DNA of 64,000 bases from DATFDN01 sp963756495 (GCA_963756495.1 CAVWNS010000005.1:186001-250000); one strand, 5' to 3'. Positions 24,145-33,498 are shown, counted from the first letter of the stretch. Notes: a model not told the origin generated them from the sequence alone. Numbers and translations: made by a program.

Positions 24145-25731
24145 ATGAAGCGCAGAGATCTCCTTTCCGCCGGCGCGGCCACACTCGCCGCGACGGCCGC
24201 CGGCTGCTTGACGCGGCCCGCGATCGCGCAGAAGCCATCGCTCTTGCGCTTCGTGCCGCAGGCCAATCTGGCCAACCCGGACCCGATCTGGACCACGGCA
24301 ACCGTCGCCGCCAATCACGGCTACATGGTGTGGGACACGATCTACGGGATCGACAACGCCCTCAGCCCGCAGCCGCAGATGGCCGCGGGCCACCAGGTCT
24401 CCGACGACGACAGGACCTGGACCATCACGCTGCGCGACGGGCTGCTGTTCCATGACAACCAGCCGGTGCGCGCGATCGATTGCACCACCTCGATCACCCG
24501 CTGGTGGACCAAGGATCCGTTTGGCCAGCAACTCCACTCGGTGACCGACGAGATCAAGCCGCTCGACGACAAGCGGTTCCAGATCCGCCTGAAGAAGCCT
24601 TTCCCCCAACTTCCATATGCACTCGGCGCCGAGGGCTGCTTCGTCATGCCGGAACGCGTGGCGAAGACACCCGCAAGCGTGCAGATCAAGGAATACGTGG
24701 GCAGCGGCCCCTTCCGCTTCATCGCCAACGAATGGGTGTCCGGCTCCAAATCGGTGTACGAGAAATTCGACAAGTACGTGCCGCGCTCCGAGCCGCCGCA
24801 GTACTATTCGGGCGGCAAGGTCGTGCATTTCGACCGTGTCGAGTGGATCGTCGAGCCGGACCCCTCCACCGCCGCCTCGGCGCTGGAAACCGGCGAGGTG
24901 GATTGGTGGGAGAATCCGCTGATCGACCTGCTTCCGATGCTCCGCGGCGTGTCGGACGTGACGGTGGAAACCTTCGATCCGCTCGGATCGCTCGCCATCA
25001 TCGCGTTCAATCACCTGTATCCGCCGTTCGACAACCCGAAGCTGCTGCAAGCGCTGCTGCCGGCGGTGGACCAGAAGGAATACATGCAGTCCGTGGTGGG
25101 GGCGCAATTGGAGCTTGCCAAATTCCCGGTGGGCTTCTTCACCCCGGGCGCGCCGATGGCGAGCGACGCCGGGCTCGACGTGTTCACCGGCCCGCGCGAG
25201 ATCGCCAAGGCCAAGCAACTCGTCGCGGAGTCCGGCTACAAGGGCGAAGCGGTGTTCGTGATGTCGCCGACCGACCAGGCCGCGTTGGCGCAGATGGCGC
25301 AGGTCACGTACGCCTTGTTCAAGGCGGTCGGGTTGAACGTGCAGCTCCAGTCGATGGACTGGGGAACGCTGGTCTCGCGACGAGCCTTGCAGGCTCCGCC
25401 CAATCAGGGTGGCTGGAACTGTTTCGTCACCTCCTGGGGCGGGCTGGCCGTGTCCAACCCCGGCAGCAGCTATCCGCTGCGCGCCAATGGCAAGGCGGGC
25501 TGGTTCGGCTGGCCCACGGACCCGATGCTCGAGAGCCTGCGCCAGGATTGGTTCGATGCGTCCGGTGTCCCCGCGCAGAGAAAGCTCTGCGAGCAGATGC
25601 AGCTCGAGGCGTTCAAGAGCATCCCCTTCATGCCGACCGGCCTCTACTTCTCCCCCACGGTGTACCGCAAGGATCTGACCGGCTTCGTCAAGTGTGAGCA
25701 GATCCTGTTCTGGGGCGTCCGTCGGGCCTGA
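24145..25731 (+). CDS. Family-5 (oligopeptide-type) ABC substrate-binding protein
   Basis: 528 residues with an export signal of Tat style (MKRRDLLSAGAATLAATAAG). Body landmarks: SDDDRTWTITLRDGLLFHDN near residue 90 and GSGPFRFIANEW near 190, as in DppA/OppA proteins. AAAGGA precedes ATG 24145. No permease or ATPase genes are next to it, so it either pairs with a distant transporter or acts with the downstream SDR and amidase, in a scavenging pathway for an amide or peptide-like compound (inference). Confidence 0.88.
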   Translation: MKRRDLLSAGAATLAATAAGCLTRPAIAQKPSLLRFVPQANLANPDPIWTTATVAANHGYMVWDTIYGIDNALSPQPQMAAGHQVSDDDRTWTITLRDGLLFHDNQPVRAIDCTTSITRWWTKDPFGQQLHSVTDEIKPLDDKRFQIRLKKPFPQLPYALGAEGCFVMPERVAKTPASVQIKEYVGSGPFRFIANEWVSGSKSVYEKFDKYVPRSEPPQYYSGGKVVHFDRVEWIVEPDPSTAASALETGEVDWWENPLIDLLPMLRGVSDVTVETFDPLGSLAIIAFNHLYPPFDNPKLLQALLPAVDQKEYMQSVVGAQLELAKFPVGFFTPGAPMASDAGLDVFTGPREIAKAKQLVAESGYKGEAVFVMSPTDQAALAQMAQVTYALFKAVGLNVQLQSMDWGTLVSRRALQAPPNQGGWNCFVTSWGGLAVSNPGSSYPLRANGKAGWFGWPTDPMLESLRQDWFDASGVPAQRKLCEQMQLEAFKSIPFMPTGLYFSPTVYRKDLTGFVKCEQILFWGVRRA

Positions 25732-25805
25732 ACGGCGCGCCATCCGGCACCCTTGCGGCGCCGGCCCGCCCGGCCCTTGATAATCCCACGCGAGGGGAGA
25801 CGGGC

Positions 25806-26537
25806 ATGGGACGGTTCGAGGGGCGGCGCGCCATCGTCACCGGCGGCGCATCCGGGATCGGCGCGGGGATCGCGGCCCGGCTGCGCGCGGAGGGCGCGCG
25901 GCTCAGCCTGTGGGACCTGGATCCGGCGGGACTGGCGCGCGCCCAGGCCGAGGGCGCGCACACGATCCGCCTCGACGTGACCGATGCCGGCGCGGTGCAG
26001 CGCGCGGCCGATGCCACGGCCGAGGCGCTGGGCGGCATCGACATCCTGGTGACCTCGGCCGGTATCACCGGCCCGAACGGACCGGCCTGGGAATACCCGA
26101 TCGAGGCGTGGGATCGGGTGATCGCCGTGAACCTTAACGGGCTGTTCTACACCTGCCGGGCGGTCATCCCGCACATACTGCGCGGCGGCTTCGGGCGCAT
26201 CGTCAACATCGCCTCCATCGCCGGCAAGGAGGGCAATCCGAACGCCGCCGCCTATTCGGCCTCCAAGGCCGGCGTGATCGGCCTGACGAAATCGCTCGGC
26301 AAGGAACTGGCGACGAGCCCGGTGCGGGTGAACTGCGTCACCCCGGCCGCCGTCGAGACGCCGCTCTTCGCGCAGATGACGGAGGCGCAGATCGAATACA
26401 TGCTTTCGAAAATCCCGATGGGACGCTTCGGCCTGGTCGAGGAAGTCGCCGCCCTGGTCTGCTGGCTCGCGTCGGAGGAATGCGGCTTCTCGACCGGCGC
26501 GGTGTTCGACGTCTCGGGCGGGCGCGCCACCTATTGA
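25806..26537 (+). CDS. SDR-family NAD(P)-dependent oxidoreductase
   Basis: 243 residues, classical SDR: TGGASGIG cofactor loop at residue 12, D after strand 2 (LWDLD, favouring NAD), NIASIAG with the catalytic Ser, and YSASKAG with the Tyr and Lys. The C-terminal DVSGGRATY is like FabG-type 3-oxoacyl reductases. GGGGAGA precedes the ATG. It is 13 bases upstream of the amidase and probably co-transcribed with it. Confidence 0.9.
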   Translation: MGRFEGRRAIVTGGASGIGAGIAARLRAEGARLSLWDLDPAGLARAQAEGAHTIRLDVTDAGAVQRAADATAEALGGIDILVTSAGITGPNGPAWEYPIEAWDRVIAVNLNGLFYTCRAVIPHILRGGFGRIVNIASIAGKEGNPNAAAYSASKAGVIGLTKSLGKELATSPVRVNCVTPAAVETPLFAQMTEAQIEYMLSKIPMGRFGLVEEVAALVCWLASEECGFSTGAVFDVSGGRATY

Positions 26538-26550
26538 ACGGAGACGGGCG

Positions 26551-27960
26551 ATGACGGACGAGGGATTGGGCTACACACCCGCCGTGCAGCTCGCCGAGAT
26601 GATCCGCCGCAAGCAGGTCTCCCCGGTCGAAGTCACGCAAGCCGTGCTGGCGCGCATCGAGCGGCTGGAGCCCCGCATCAACGCCTTCGCCCACCTCGCC
26701 GCCGAGCCGGCGCGAGAGGCGGCGCGCCAGGCCGAGGCGGCGCTCATGCGGGGCGGACGGATCGGCCGGCTGCACGGCGTCCCGGTGACCATCAAGGACC
26801 TGGCGATCACCAAGGACATGCCGACCCAGAGCGGCAGCCTGATCATGCAGGGCAACCGCCCGACCGAGGACGCGCCGATGGTAACCCGGCTGCGCGACGA
26901 GGGCGCGATCGTGCTGGGCAAGACCACGACCTCGGAGTTCGGCTGGACCGGCGTGAGCCGCAGCCCGCTCACCGGCATCACCCACAACCCCTGGAAGCAG
27001 GGCTTCAACGCCGGCGCGTCCTCGGCCGGGGCGGGCGCGGCGGCGGCGGCGGGGTTCGGCCCGCTGCACCAGGGCAGCGACGGCGCCGGGTCGATCCGGA
27101 TGCCGGCGCATTTCTGCGGCGTGTTCGGCCTCAAGCCGAGCTTCGGGCGCGTGCCCGCCTACCCGGTGGGCACCAGCGACTTCACCACCCATAACGGGCC
27201 GCTGACGCGCACGGTGGGCGACGCGGCGCTGATGCTGTCGGTCATGGCCGGGCCGCACCCGCTCGACCACACCACCTTGGAGGCCGGGCCGGCGGACTAC
27301 GCGGGCCGACTCGCCGAGGGCGTGCGCGGCCGGCGCATCGCCTACAGCCCCGACCTCGACCATGCCCGCGTCGATCCCGAAATCGCCGCGCTGGTCAAGG
27401 CCGCCGCGCACCGCTTCGCCGATCTCGGCGCCACCGTCGAGGAGGTGTCGGTGCCCTGGGGTCCGGCCGGGCGGGAGCTGGTCCGCCTGTTCTGGCCCGC
27501 CCACCTGGCGCGCTTCGCCGACCGCCTGCCGGAGTGGGAGGCGCGCATGGACCCCGGCCTGGTCGCCTGCGTCCGCCAGGGCATGCGGGTAACGCTGGCG
27601 CAGTACCAGGCCGCGCGCGAGCGCAAGCACGCCTACATCGCCGACATCCACCGCTGGTTCGAGGACTGGGACTTCCTGCTGACCCCGTCCGTCTCGGTCG
27701 CCGCCTTCCCCGCCGCGATGCTGAGCCCGCCGGACTGGCCCCAGCACGAATGGGATTGGGTGCAGTGGGCGGAGTTCTCCTACCCGTTCAACATGTCCTG
27801 GAACCCGGCCGCCAGCGTCCCCTGCGGCTTCACCGCCGCCGGCCTGCCGGTCGGATTGCAGGTCGTGGGCCGCCGCTTCGACGACCTCGGCGTCCTGCAA
27901 GCCGCCGCCGCCTTCGAACAGGCGCAGCCCTGGGCGGACAAGCGGCCGGATTTGCGCTGA
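26551..27960 (+). CDS. Amidase signature-family hydrolase
   Basis: 469 residues. The Ser-cisSer-Lys triad is K82 (TIKDL), S157 (GASSAG) and S181 (GAGSIRMPA). Two usually Gly-rich motifs read GASSAG and GSDGAGS instead of GGSSGG and GSDTGGS, so substrate preference may differ from GatA. A stand-alone hydrolase rather than GatA, since no gatB/gatC is near. Follows the SDR closely; the LysR gene is convergent at its 3' end. Confidence 0.9.
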   Translation: MTDEGLGYTPAVQLAEMIRRKQVSPVEVTQAVLARIERLEPRINAFAHLAAEPAREAARQAEAALMRGGRIGRLHGVPVTIKDLAITKDMPTQSGSLIMQGNRPTEDAPMVTRLRDEGAIVLGKTTTSEFGWTGVSRSPLTGITHNPWKQGFNAGASSAGAGAAAAAGFGPLHQGSDGAGSIRMPAHFCGVFGLKPSFGRVPAYPVGTSDFTTHNGPLTRTVGDAALMLSVMAGPHPLDHTTLEAGPADYAGRLAEGVRGRRIAYSPDLDHARVDPEIAALVKAAAHRFADLGATVEEVSVPWGPAGRELVRLFWPAHLARFADRLPEWEARMDPGLVACVRQGMRVTLAQYQAARERKHAYIADIHRWFEDWDFLLTPSVSVAAFPAAMLSPPDWPQHEWDWVQWAEFSYPFNMSWNPAASVPCGFTAAGLPVGLQVVGRRFDDLGVLQAAAAFEQAQPWADKRPDLR

Positions 27961-27985
27961 CGGGCCGGGTCATTGCCCGTTTCCG

Positions 27986-28903
27986 CTACGCCGCCCGTCC
28001 CTGCCGTGCGTCCAGTCGGCAGCTCTCCTCGATATGGGCGGCCAGGGCGTCGGTGACCGGCTGGCGGGCGTGCGGGCTGGCGACCAGGACGATGCCATAG
28101 TCCGGCAGCCTCGGAAGCCCCTCGTCGGGGCGGACGGGACGCAGGCCGTCGGGTAGCCAAGCCTGGGCGGAGACCGTCACCGCGAGCCCGGCCAGCACGG
28201 GGGCGTGCGTGCCGACCTGCGAGCCTGACGTGTAGGCGATGCGGTAGCGTCGGCCAACACGCTCAAGTGCCTGGACCGCCGCGCCACCCCAGCAGCAGTC
28301 CTCGGCTTGTGGATCGAGGCTGGCCAGCGCCAGCGGCAAGGGGTCCAGCCGGTGCGGCACATGGCGGGTGGATGTGACCCAAACGAGCTGCCCCCGCCAT
28401 AACGGCACCGGCACGAGACCGCGCGGTTGCGTCCCGTCGGAAATAAGCGCCAGGTCAAGCTCCCCTCGCTTGAGGCGCTCGATCAGGTCGCTCGATGGTT
28501 CGCACAGCACATCGACCTGCACCGCCGGGTGTGTGTCGGCGAACCGCTTCAGGACCGGCGGCAGATAGCCGAAGGCGAAATCGTCCGGCGAGCCGAGGCG
28601 CACCGTGCCGGCGATCTGTGGCGTGCGGAATGTGGCCATCACCTCGTCGTTGAGCGCCAGCATCTCCCGCGCGCGCGGGAGCAGGTACTGCCCGTGCGGC
28701 GTCAGCTCCACCCCGCCGCCCTTGCCGCGGCTCAGCACCGGCTGGCCGAGCACCTCCTCCAGGCGTTTCATCTGCATCGACACGGCCGCCTGCGTGCGTC
28801 CGACCATGCCGGCGGCCTGGGTGAAGCTGCGGCCCTCGGCGATCAGCACGAAGGCGCGCAGGAGATCGGGGTCGAGGGTGTGGGGCAGGCTCATGCCCAT
28901 CAA
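27986..28903 (-). CDS. LysR-family transcriptional regulator
   Basis: 305 residues. N-terminal winged helix-turn-helix (LLRAFVLIAEGRSFTQAAGMVGRTQAAVSMQMKRLEEVLG), then a periplasmic-binding-like effector domain (GTVRLGSPDDFAFGYLPPVLKRF). Divergent from the DUF1127 gene at 29002 with a gap of 98 bases, which is the likeliest binding region; this LysR-DUF1127 pairing is common in alphaproteobacteria. Convergent with the amidase. Confidence 0.92.
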   Translation of the reverse strand: MMGMSLPHTLDPDLLRAFVLIAEGRSFTQAAGMVGRTQAAVSMQMKRLEEVLGQPVLSRGKGGGVELTPHGQYLLPRAREMLALNDEVMATFRTPQIAGTVRLGSPDDFAFGYLPPVLKRFADTHPAVQVDVLCEPSSDLIERLKRGELDLALISDGTQPRGLVPVPLWRGQLVWVTSTRHVPHRLDPLPLALASLDPQAEDCCWGGAAVQALERVGRRYRIAYTSGSQVGTHAPVLAGLAVTVSAQAWLPDGLRPVRPDEGLPRLPDYGIVLVASPHARQPVTDALAAHIEESCRLDARQGRAA

Positions 28904-29001
28904 TATGGGTTATCAACGCCATCAGCGCAATTCGTTTTACTGATGGCAGACGCCATCCCACCTTCGCATTGCACCACTCGGAACTGTCGCAGGAGGCGCA
29001 G

Positions 29002-29271
29002 ATGTCGAGCCGCTCGCTCATCAACTCGTTCGTGATCACCCCGGACCGGCCCGCTGTTCCAGCGGGGCGCAGGGCTGCTCCGCTGGTCCGCCACGGGCCG
29101 CCACGCCGGCCATCGCGCATGCAGACGATGGCTGCGTGGGTGCGGGCCGCGTGGCGGCGCCACCGCTCGCGCGTGGCGCTGGCGGGGCTGGACGCGCATG
29201 CGCTCCGCGACATCGGGATCACGCGGGTGGACGCGGAGCACGAGGCGAACAAGCCGTTCTGGCGCGGGTGA
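29002..29271 (+). CDS. DUF1127 (YjiS-like) small protein
   Basis: 89 residues. The last 45 form the DUF1127 domain (WRRHRSRVALAGLDAHALRDIGITR), a short Arg-rich helix pair ending in KPFWR. AGGAGG stands 5 bases before ATG 29002. Family members have been linked to RNA turnover and phosphate/stress physiology, but the role here is not established. Probably controlled by the divergent LysR. Confidence 0.85.
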   Translation: MSSRSLINSFVITPDRPAVPAGRRAAPLVRHGPPRRPSRMQTMAAWVRAAWRRHRSRVALAGLDAHALRDIGITRVDAEHEANKPFWRG

Positions 29272-29319
29272 AACCACCGCCGTTCGTTATCCGCAAGCGT
29301 GAACGTTCCCCTCACCCGG

Positions 29320-29351
29320 CCCTCTCTCTCCGCGATCGCGGAGAGAGAGGG
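29320..29351. terminator. 32-bp perfect palindrome in convergent spacer
   Basis: ccctctctctccgcga followed by its exact reverse complement, centred at cgatcg, lies between the DUF1127 gene (+) and the MaoC gene (-). Its position suits a bidirectional terminator. The preceding ccctcaccc and the ctctc/gagag arms recall the element at 62601-62635, so it may be a dispersed repeat family. Confidence 0.6.
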
Positions 29352-29370
29352 TGGCGTGGACGGGCTCCCG

Positions 29371-29793
29371 CTACGGGTCGATCCGCGCCTCGGCGTAGCC
29401 GCGCACGACCTCCTTGCCGTCCTGGTTGACGGTCGCGACGTCGAGCTCGACCAGCTTCTGGCCGTTCTCCTCCTTGATCTCCGTCACCGTCGCGGTGGAA
29501 TCGAGCGTGTCGCCAGGCCAGACCTGGTTGGTGAAGCGCACGCCGAACTTCGTCAGCCGGGCGTCGCCGACGTAGTTCGTCACCATCTTGCTGGTCAGCC
29601 CCATCGTCAGCATCCCGTGCGCGAACACGCTCGGGTAGCCGGCGACCTTGGTGGTGTACAGCTCGTCCGAATGGATCGGATTGTAGTCGCCCGAGGCGCC
29701 CGCGTACATGACGATCTGCGTGCGCGAGAGGTTCTCCGCCACGCGTTCCGTGTGCTTGTCGCCGACCTTGATCTGGCTTGCCTTGAGTGCCAT
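29371..29793 (-). CDS. MaoC-like hydratase/dehydratase
   Basis: 140 residues with a hot-dog fold. The hydratase motif reads YAGASGDYNPIHSDE, with catalytic Asp and His, and FAHGMLTMG follows. AGGAGG precedes ATG 29793. It lies 11 bases after the partner gene at 29805-30290; together they look like a two-subunit (R)-hydratase or 3-hydroxyacyl-thioester dehydratase. The acyl substrate is unknown. Confidence 0.9.
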   Translation of the reverse strand: MALKASQIKVGDKHTERVAENLSRTQIVMYAGASGDYNPIHSDELYTTKVAGYPSVFAHGMLTMGLTSKMVTNYVGDARLTKFGVRFTNQVWPGDTLDSTATVTEIKEENGQKLVELDVATVNQDGKEVVRGYAEARIDP

Positions 29794-29804
29794 CGCCGCC
29801 TCCT

Positions 29805-30290
29805 TCAGCCCTGGTCCACGGGACGCTCGGTCGTCACGCCGACGCCGCGGGCGATCGCCACCAGTTCGCCCGACTGGTCGCGATACTCCGCGATCCTCTC
29901 GCGGAAGGTGAGCTTGCCGGCGCGCTTGCTCTCCTTCTCCCAGGTCTTGCCGTCCTTGTACTCGACGCTCAGCACGTCGCCCGCGCGCAGCGGGCGGCGA
30001 TACTCGAAATGCTGCTCGGCGTGCAGGCCGCCGAGCGATGTCGGCTTGCCCTCGACGCCGGACGGCGTCTTGCCCGATCCGAACCAGGTCTGTCCGGGCT
30101 TGGGACGGAGGTGGTACTCGGGATCGAACTGCGCGACCGCCTGGGGGAAGGTGGGCGGGGCGATGACGCCGTCCGCCTCGGTCTTCTTGGCCGCGTCCGC
30201 GTCGTGATAGACGGGGTTGGTGTCGCCGATGGCGCGCGCAAACATCATGATGTGCGACGCCTCGACGGGGAACCTGACTGTCTTCGCCAT
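29805..30290 (-). CDS. FAS1-like dehydratase subunit (MaoC N-type)
   Basis: 161 residues. Hot-dog fold of the MaoC_dehydrat_N type: FARAIGDTNPVYHD near residue 20, PPTFPQAV, and LHAEQHFEYRRPLRAGDVL. Such subunits usually lack the complete catalytic motif and dimerise with a MaoC partner, here the gene directly downstream. GGAGGAG precedes ATG 30290. Comparable to HadA-HadB type pairs; the assignment to a specific pathway is open. Confidence 0.85.
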   Translation of the reverse strand: MAKTVRFPVEASHIMMFARAIGDTNPVYHDADAAKKTEADGVIAPPTFPQAVAQFDPEYHLRPKPGQTWFGSGKTPSGVEGKPTSLGGLHAEQHFEYRRPLRAGDVLSVEYKDGKTWEKESKRAGKLTFRERIAEYRDQSGELVAIARGVGVTTERPVDQG

Positions 30291-30467
30291 CGGTCTCCTC
30301 CGTTGTCCGTTGCTGGCCCGCGAGCATAGCCGCGCCCGGCCGCACGCGACCAGGGGTCCCCACCGGCCGTCGCCACTCGCCGCCGGGTTGCCGCTCCCGC
30401 CTCCGCGCCGCATGATCCGCTGCCTTCCTCGGGACCCAACCGTGCCGCGCACCGCTTCCGCATTCTC

Positions 30468-31331
30468 ATGAGGCGCCCCAACCGGCGCGCGCTACGCGCC
30501 GCACTCGACGCCGCCGCCATCCCGACCTGGACCCCGCGCCCGCTCGCCGGCGCCGCCGCGACCCTGGCCTTCTCGCAGGCGCCCGGCCGGCTGGCGACGG
30601 GGCGGCGGGTCTATGCGGTGGGCGACGTGCGCGGCTGTCTCGTCGCGCTGCGTGCCATGCACGAAGCGGTCCGCGCCGACCTCGCGGCCCGGCCGGTGCG
30701 CCATGCCACGCTGATCCATCTGGGCGACGTGATCGGCACCGGCCCGGACAGCGCCGGGGTGGTGGCGCTGCTCGCGCAAGCCCTGCCAGGACTGACCATG
30801 CGCACGCTGCGCGGGGATCACGAGCAGATGCTGCTCGATGCGCTGGACGGCGAGGCGGCGGCGGCGACCGACTGGCTGCACGCGGGCGGGCTCGCCGCGC
30901 TGGCAAGCTGGGGGATTGCGGCGGACGCGCCGCGCGCCACCTGGCCGGCGCACATCCCGCCGGCGCATGTCGCGTTCCTGCGCGGCCTGCCCAGCCTCCA
31001 TCGCGACGGCTCGTATTTCTTCGCCCATGCCGGAATCCGTCCCGGTGTCCCGCTCGCGCGCCAGTCGCCCGAGGATCTGCGCGGCATACGCCAGGTTTTC
31101 CTCTCCGCGGAGCAGGCGTTCGGCGCTATCGTGGTGCATGGCCACAGCGTCGCGCCCGGCCCGGTCGTGCTGGCCAACCGCATCGGCCTCGACACCGGCG
31201 CCGGGCTCGGCGGGCGCCTGACCTGCGCGGTGCTGGAGGAGGACCGCATCGGTTTCCTCTCCCCGCCTGTCGAACGATCCCCCGCCGAACAATCCCCCGC
31301 CGCACAATCCCTGGAAGGAATGCCCCCATGA
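30468..31331 (+). CDS. PPP-type metallophosphatase, degenerate motifs
   Basis: 287 residues resembling serine/threonine-type (PrpE/ApaH-like) phosphatases, with key motifs altered: GDVRG where GDxHG is expected, LGDVIGTGPDS for GDxxDRGPxS, and LRGDHE for RGNHE. HAGI and VHGHS are kept. Loss of the first-motif His, the DRG Asp and the Asn would weaken the metal centre, so it may be a weak or binding-only homologue. The C-terminus carries short repeats (SPAEQSPAAQS). The stop overlaps the next ATG (ATGA), so the genes are coupled. Confidence 0.78.
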   Translation: MRRPNRRALRAALDAAAIPTWTPRPLAGAAATLAFSQAPGRLATGRRVYAVGDVRGCLVALRAMHEAVRADLAARPVRHATLIHLGDVIGTGPDSAGVVALLAQALPGLTMRTLRGDHEQMLLDALDGEAAAATDWLHAGGLAALASWGIAADAPRATWPAHIPPAHVAFLRGLPSLHRDGSYFFAHAGIRPGVPLARQSPEDLRGIRQVFLSAEQAFGAIVVHGHSVAPGPVVLANRIGLDTGAGLGGRLTCAVLEEDRIGFLSPPVERSPAEQSPAAQSLEGMPP

Positions 31332-32503
31332 GCACGCATCCGCTGCCGACCGCCCGGCCCGAGGAGGTCGGGCTTTCCGCCGGCGGGCTCGCCCGGCTGC
31401 GCACCGCGCTGAACAGCCGCATCGACCAGGGCCACATCCCCGGCGCCGTCGCGGTGATCGCGCGCCAGGGGCGCGTCGCCTTCCACGAGGCGTTCGGCGC
31501 CCGCGATCCCCTGGCTGCCGATCCGATGCGCGCGGACGCGATCTTCCGTATCTACTCGATGACCAAGCCCATCGTCTCGGTGGCAGTGATGATGTTGTGG
31601 GAGGAGGGGCGGTTCCTGCTCTCCGATCCGGTATCGCGCTTCATTCCCGCCTTCGCCGGTTCGAAGGTGCTATCCGGCACCGCGAAGACGGCGGCCGAGC
31701 GGGAAATCACCATCCAGGACCTGCTGCGCCACACCTCCGGCCTGACCTACGAGTTTCTCGGCGAGGGGCCGGTGCAGCGCGCGTACATGAATGCCAAGAT
31801 CTACCGACGCAACCAGACCAACGCCGATCAGGTGGCGACGCTCGCCGGCCTGCCGCTGCTGCACCATCCCGGCACGCGATGGGAGTACAGCCGATCGACC
31901 GACGTGCTCGGGCGGCTGGTGGAAATCGTCTCCGGCCAGAGCCTGGGCGCGTTCGTGCAGGCGCGCATCCTCGCCCCGCTCGGCATGGATGACAGTGGGT
32001 TCTTCGTGCCCGAGGACCAGCACGGGCGCCTAGCCGGCGGCTTCGCCAAGGACCCGGAGAGCGGGACAGACGTGTCGCTGCTGGAGGTGCGGGAGAAGCC
32101 GACATTCGAATCCGGCGGCGGCGGCATGGTCGCGACGACGCTCGACTACGTGCGCTTCCTCCAGATGCTGCTGGATGACGGCCGGCTGGGCGAGCAGCGG
32201 CTGCTGGGCCGCAAGACGGTCGAGCTGATGACGGCGGACCATCTGGGCACCATCAAGGGCAATCCCGACCTGCTGCCGCCGGGCCATGGCTTCGGGCTCG
32301 GCTTCGCGGTGCGGCTCGTGCCCGGCATGGCGCCGTTCCCCGGATCGGTCGGCACGTATTTCTGGGGCGGCGCGGCGGGCACGACGTTCTGGGTCGATCC
32401 GAAGGAGCAACTGACCGCCGTGCTCATGATCCAGGCGCCCGGCCAGCGCGAGCACTACCGGGTGCTGTTCCGCGATCTGGTGTACGCGGCGATCGCAGAC
32501 TGA
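31328..32503 (+). CDS. Serine hydrolase, beta-lactamase class C-like
   Basis: 391 residues of the EstB/class C beta-lactamase/DD-peptidase fold. The SxxK motif is S77-M-T-K80, the Tyr motif is YSRSTD, and WGGAAG replaces the KTG box, a pattern typical of esterases rather than lactamases. No signal peptide is evident, so it is probably cytoplasmic. Coupled to the upstream phosphatase-like gene. Confidence 0.9.
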   Translation: MSTHPLPTARPEEVGLSAGGLARLRTALNSRIDQGHIPGAVAVIARQGRVAFHEAFGARDPLAADPMRADAIFRIYSMTKPIVSVAVMMLWEEGRFLLSDPVSRFIPAFAGSKVLSGTAKTAAEREITIQDLLRHTSGLTYEFLGEGPVQRAYMNAKIYRRNQTNADQVATLAGLPLLHHPGTRWEYSRSTDVLGRLVEIVSGQSLGAFVQARILAPLGMDDSGFFVPEDQHGRLAGGFAKDPESGTDVSLLEVREKPTFESGGGGMVATTLDYVRFLQMLLDDGRLGEQRLLGRKTVELMTADHLGTIKGNPDLLPPGHGFGLGFAVRLVPGMAPFPGSVGTYFWGGAAGTTFWVDPKEQLTAVLMIQAPGQREHYRVLFRDLVYAAIAD

Positions 32504-32515
32504 AGCGGCCGCGCG

Positions 32516-33418
32516 TCAGTCCATCGCCTGTCGCGCGATGGCGGTGTCCACCACCGTCTCGAACGGAATGTCGCGCGACAGCGCACCGGCCGAGCGCATC
32601 GCTTGGGCGAGCCGTTCCACGCCGGCGCGCGGGATGACGGGGTCGGAGGCATACAGCCCGAGCGCGCGATAGCGACCGATAGCCGGGCCGATGATCGCGG
32701 GCGGCACGGCGGGGAACAGCGGCGCGAGCAGGCGCGCGATCTCGTCCTCCGGCGCCGCCGCGATCCAGTGCAGCGCGCGATGCAGCGCGCGGGTCATGCC
32801 CACCAACTCCTCGCGCCGCCGCGCCAGCAGCGCCCTGCGCGTGACGAAGGTCGTGTACGCCGTGGGACCGCGCGTGGCGGCGGCGTACCACAGATGCCCG
32901 GCGCCCGAGGACAACAGAAGCTCCGCATGGGGTTGGAACAGCTGCACCGCATCCACCCGGCCCTCGCACAGCGCCTGCGCGTTGTCGGCCATGCTCGCCC
33001 CGGTGATCCGGTCCACCGCGACGGGATCGATGCCCGCGCGACGCAGATCATCTTGCAGGCAGATCCACGGCGTCGGCACCTCGGCGACCGTCGCCAGCCG
33101 CGTGTGGGCGAGATCGGCGAGGCGGAAGTCAGGCCGGGCCACCCGGCCGATGATGAAGAACGGATCGCGCACCACCGCGTCGGCGAAGCACACAATGTCG
33201 GATGCCGGGTCGCGGTCATGCGTGCGCATCGCGCGCAGTGGACCGCCCCACATGACATCGGCCGAGCCGTCCGCCAGCGCAGCCGCCGTCCGTTCCGGGT
33301 CGGCGGACGACAGAAGCTCCACCGCGACGCTCTCGACGTCATAGGCGCCGGTCAACTGCGCGGCGTAGAACGGCGCGTAGAACAGCGCGCGGAAGTTCTC
33401 GATCAGCCGGATCGCCAT
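32516..33418 (-). CDS. NMT1/THI5-like solute-binding protein without signal peptide
   Basis: 300 residues. The pattern AALADGSADVMWGGPLRAM, a central PTPWICLQDDL, and ALCEGRVDAVQLFQPHAELL match NitT/TauT-type binding proteins. The N-terminus starts directly with strand 1 (MAIRLIENFRALFYAPFY), without an export signal, so it may work inside the cell as a sensor or enzyme-like homologue. Divergent from a complete NitT/TauT-type importer operon across an 80-base gap. Convergent with the serine hydrolase. Confidence 0.78.
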   Translation of the reverse strand: MAIRLIENFRALFYAPFYAAQLTGAYDVESVAVELLSSADPERTAAALADGSADVMWGGPLRAMRTHDRDPASDIVCFADAVVRDPFFIIGRVARPDFRLADLAHTRLATVAEVPTPWICLQDDLRRAGIDPVAVDRITGASMADNAQALCEGRVDAVQLFQPHAELLLSSGAGHLWYAAATRGPTAYTTFVTRRALLARRREELVGMTRALHRALHWIAAAPEDEIARLLAPLFPAVPPAIIGPAIGRYRALGLYASDPVIPRAGVERLAQAMRSAGALSRDIPFETVVDTAIARQAMD

Positions 33419-33498
33419 GCGCGTTTCCTCTCCGTCTCGGGTTGCCGACCGGCGAACCCACCCCCTAGCATTGGCCGGAACCGTTCAGAGGGCCAGCG

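Noticed and set aside
24097..25743. 548-codon minus-strand frame
   Set aside because: Antisense to the family-5 binding protein, which has an export signal, ribosome binding site and family motifs.
31328..32503. Beta-lactamase resistance gene
   Set aside because: SxxK and Tyr motifs are present, but the KTG box is replaced by WGGAAG and no export signal is seen, which fits an esterase.
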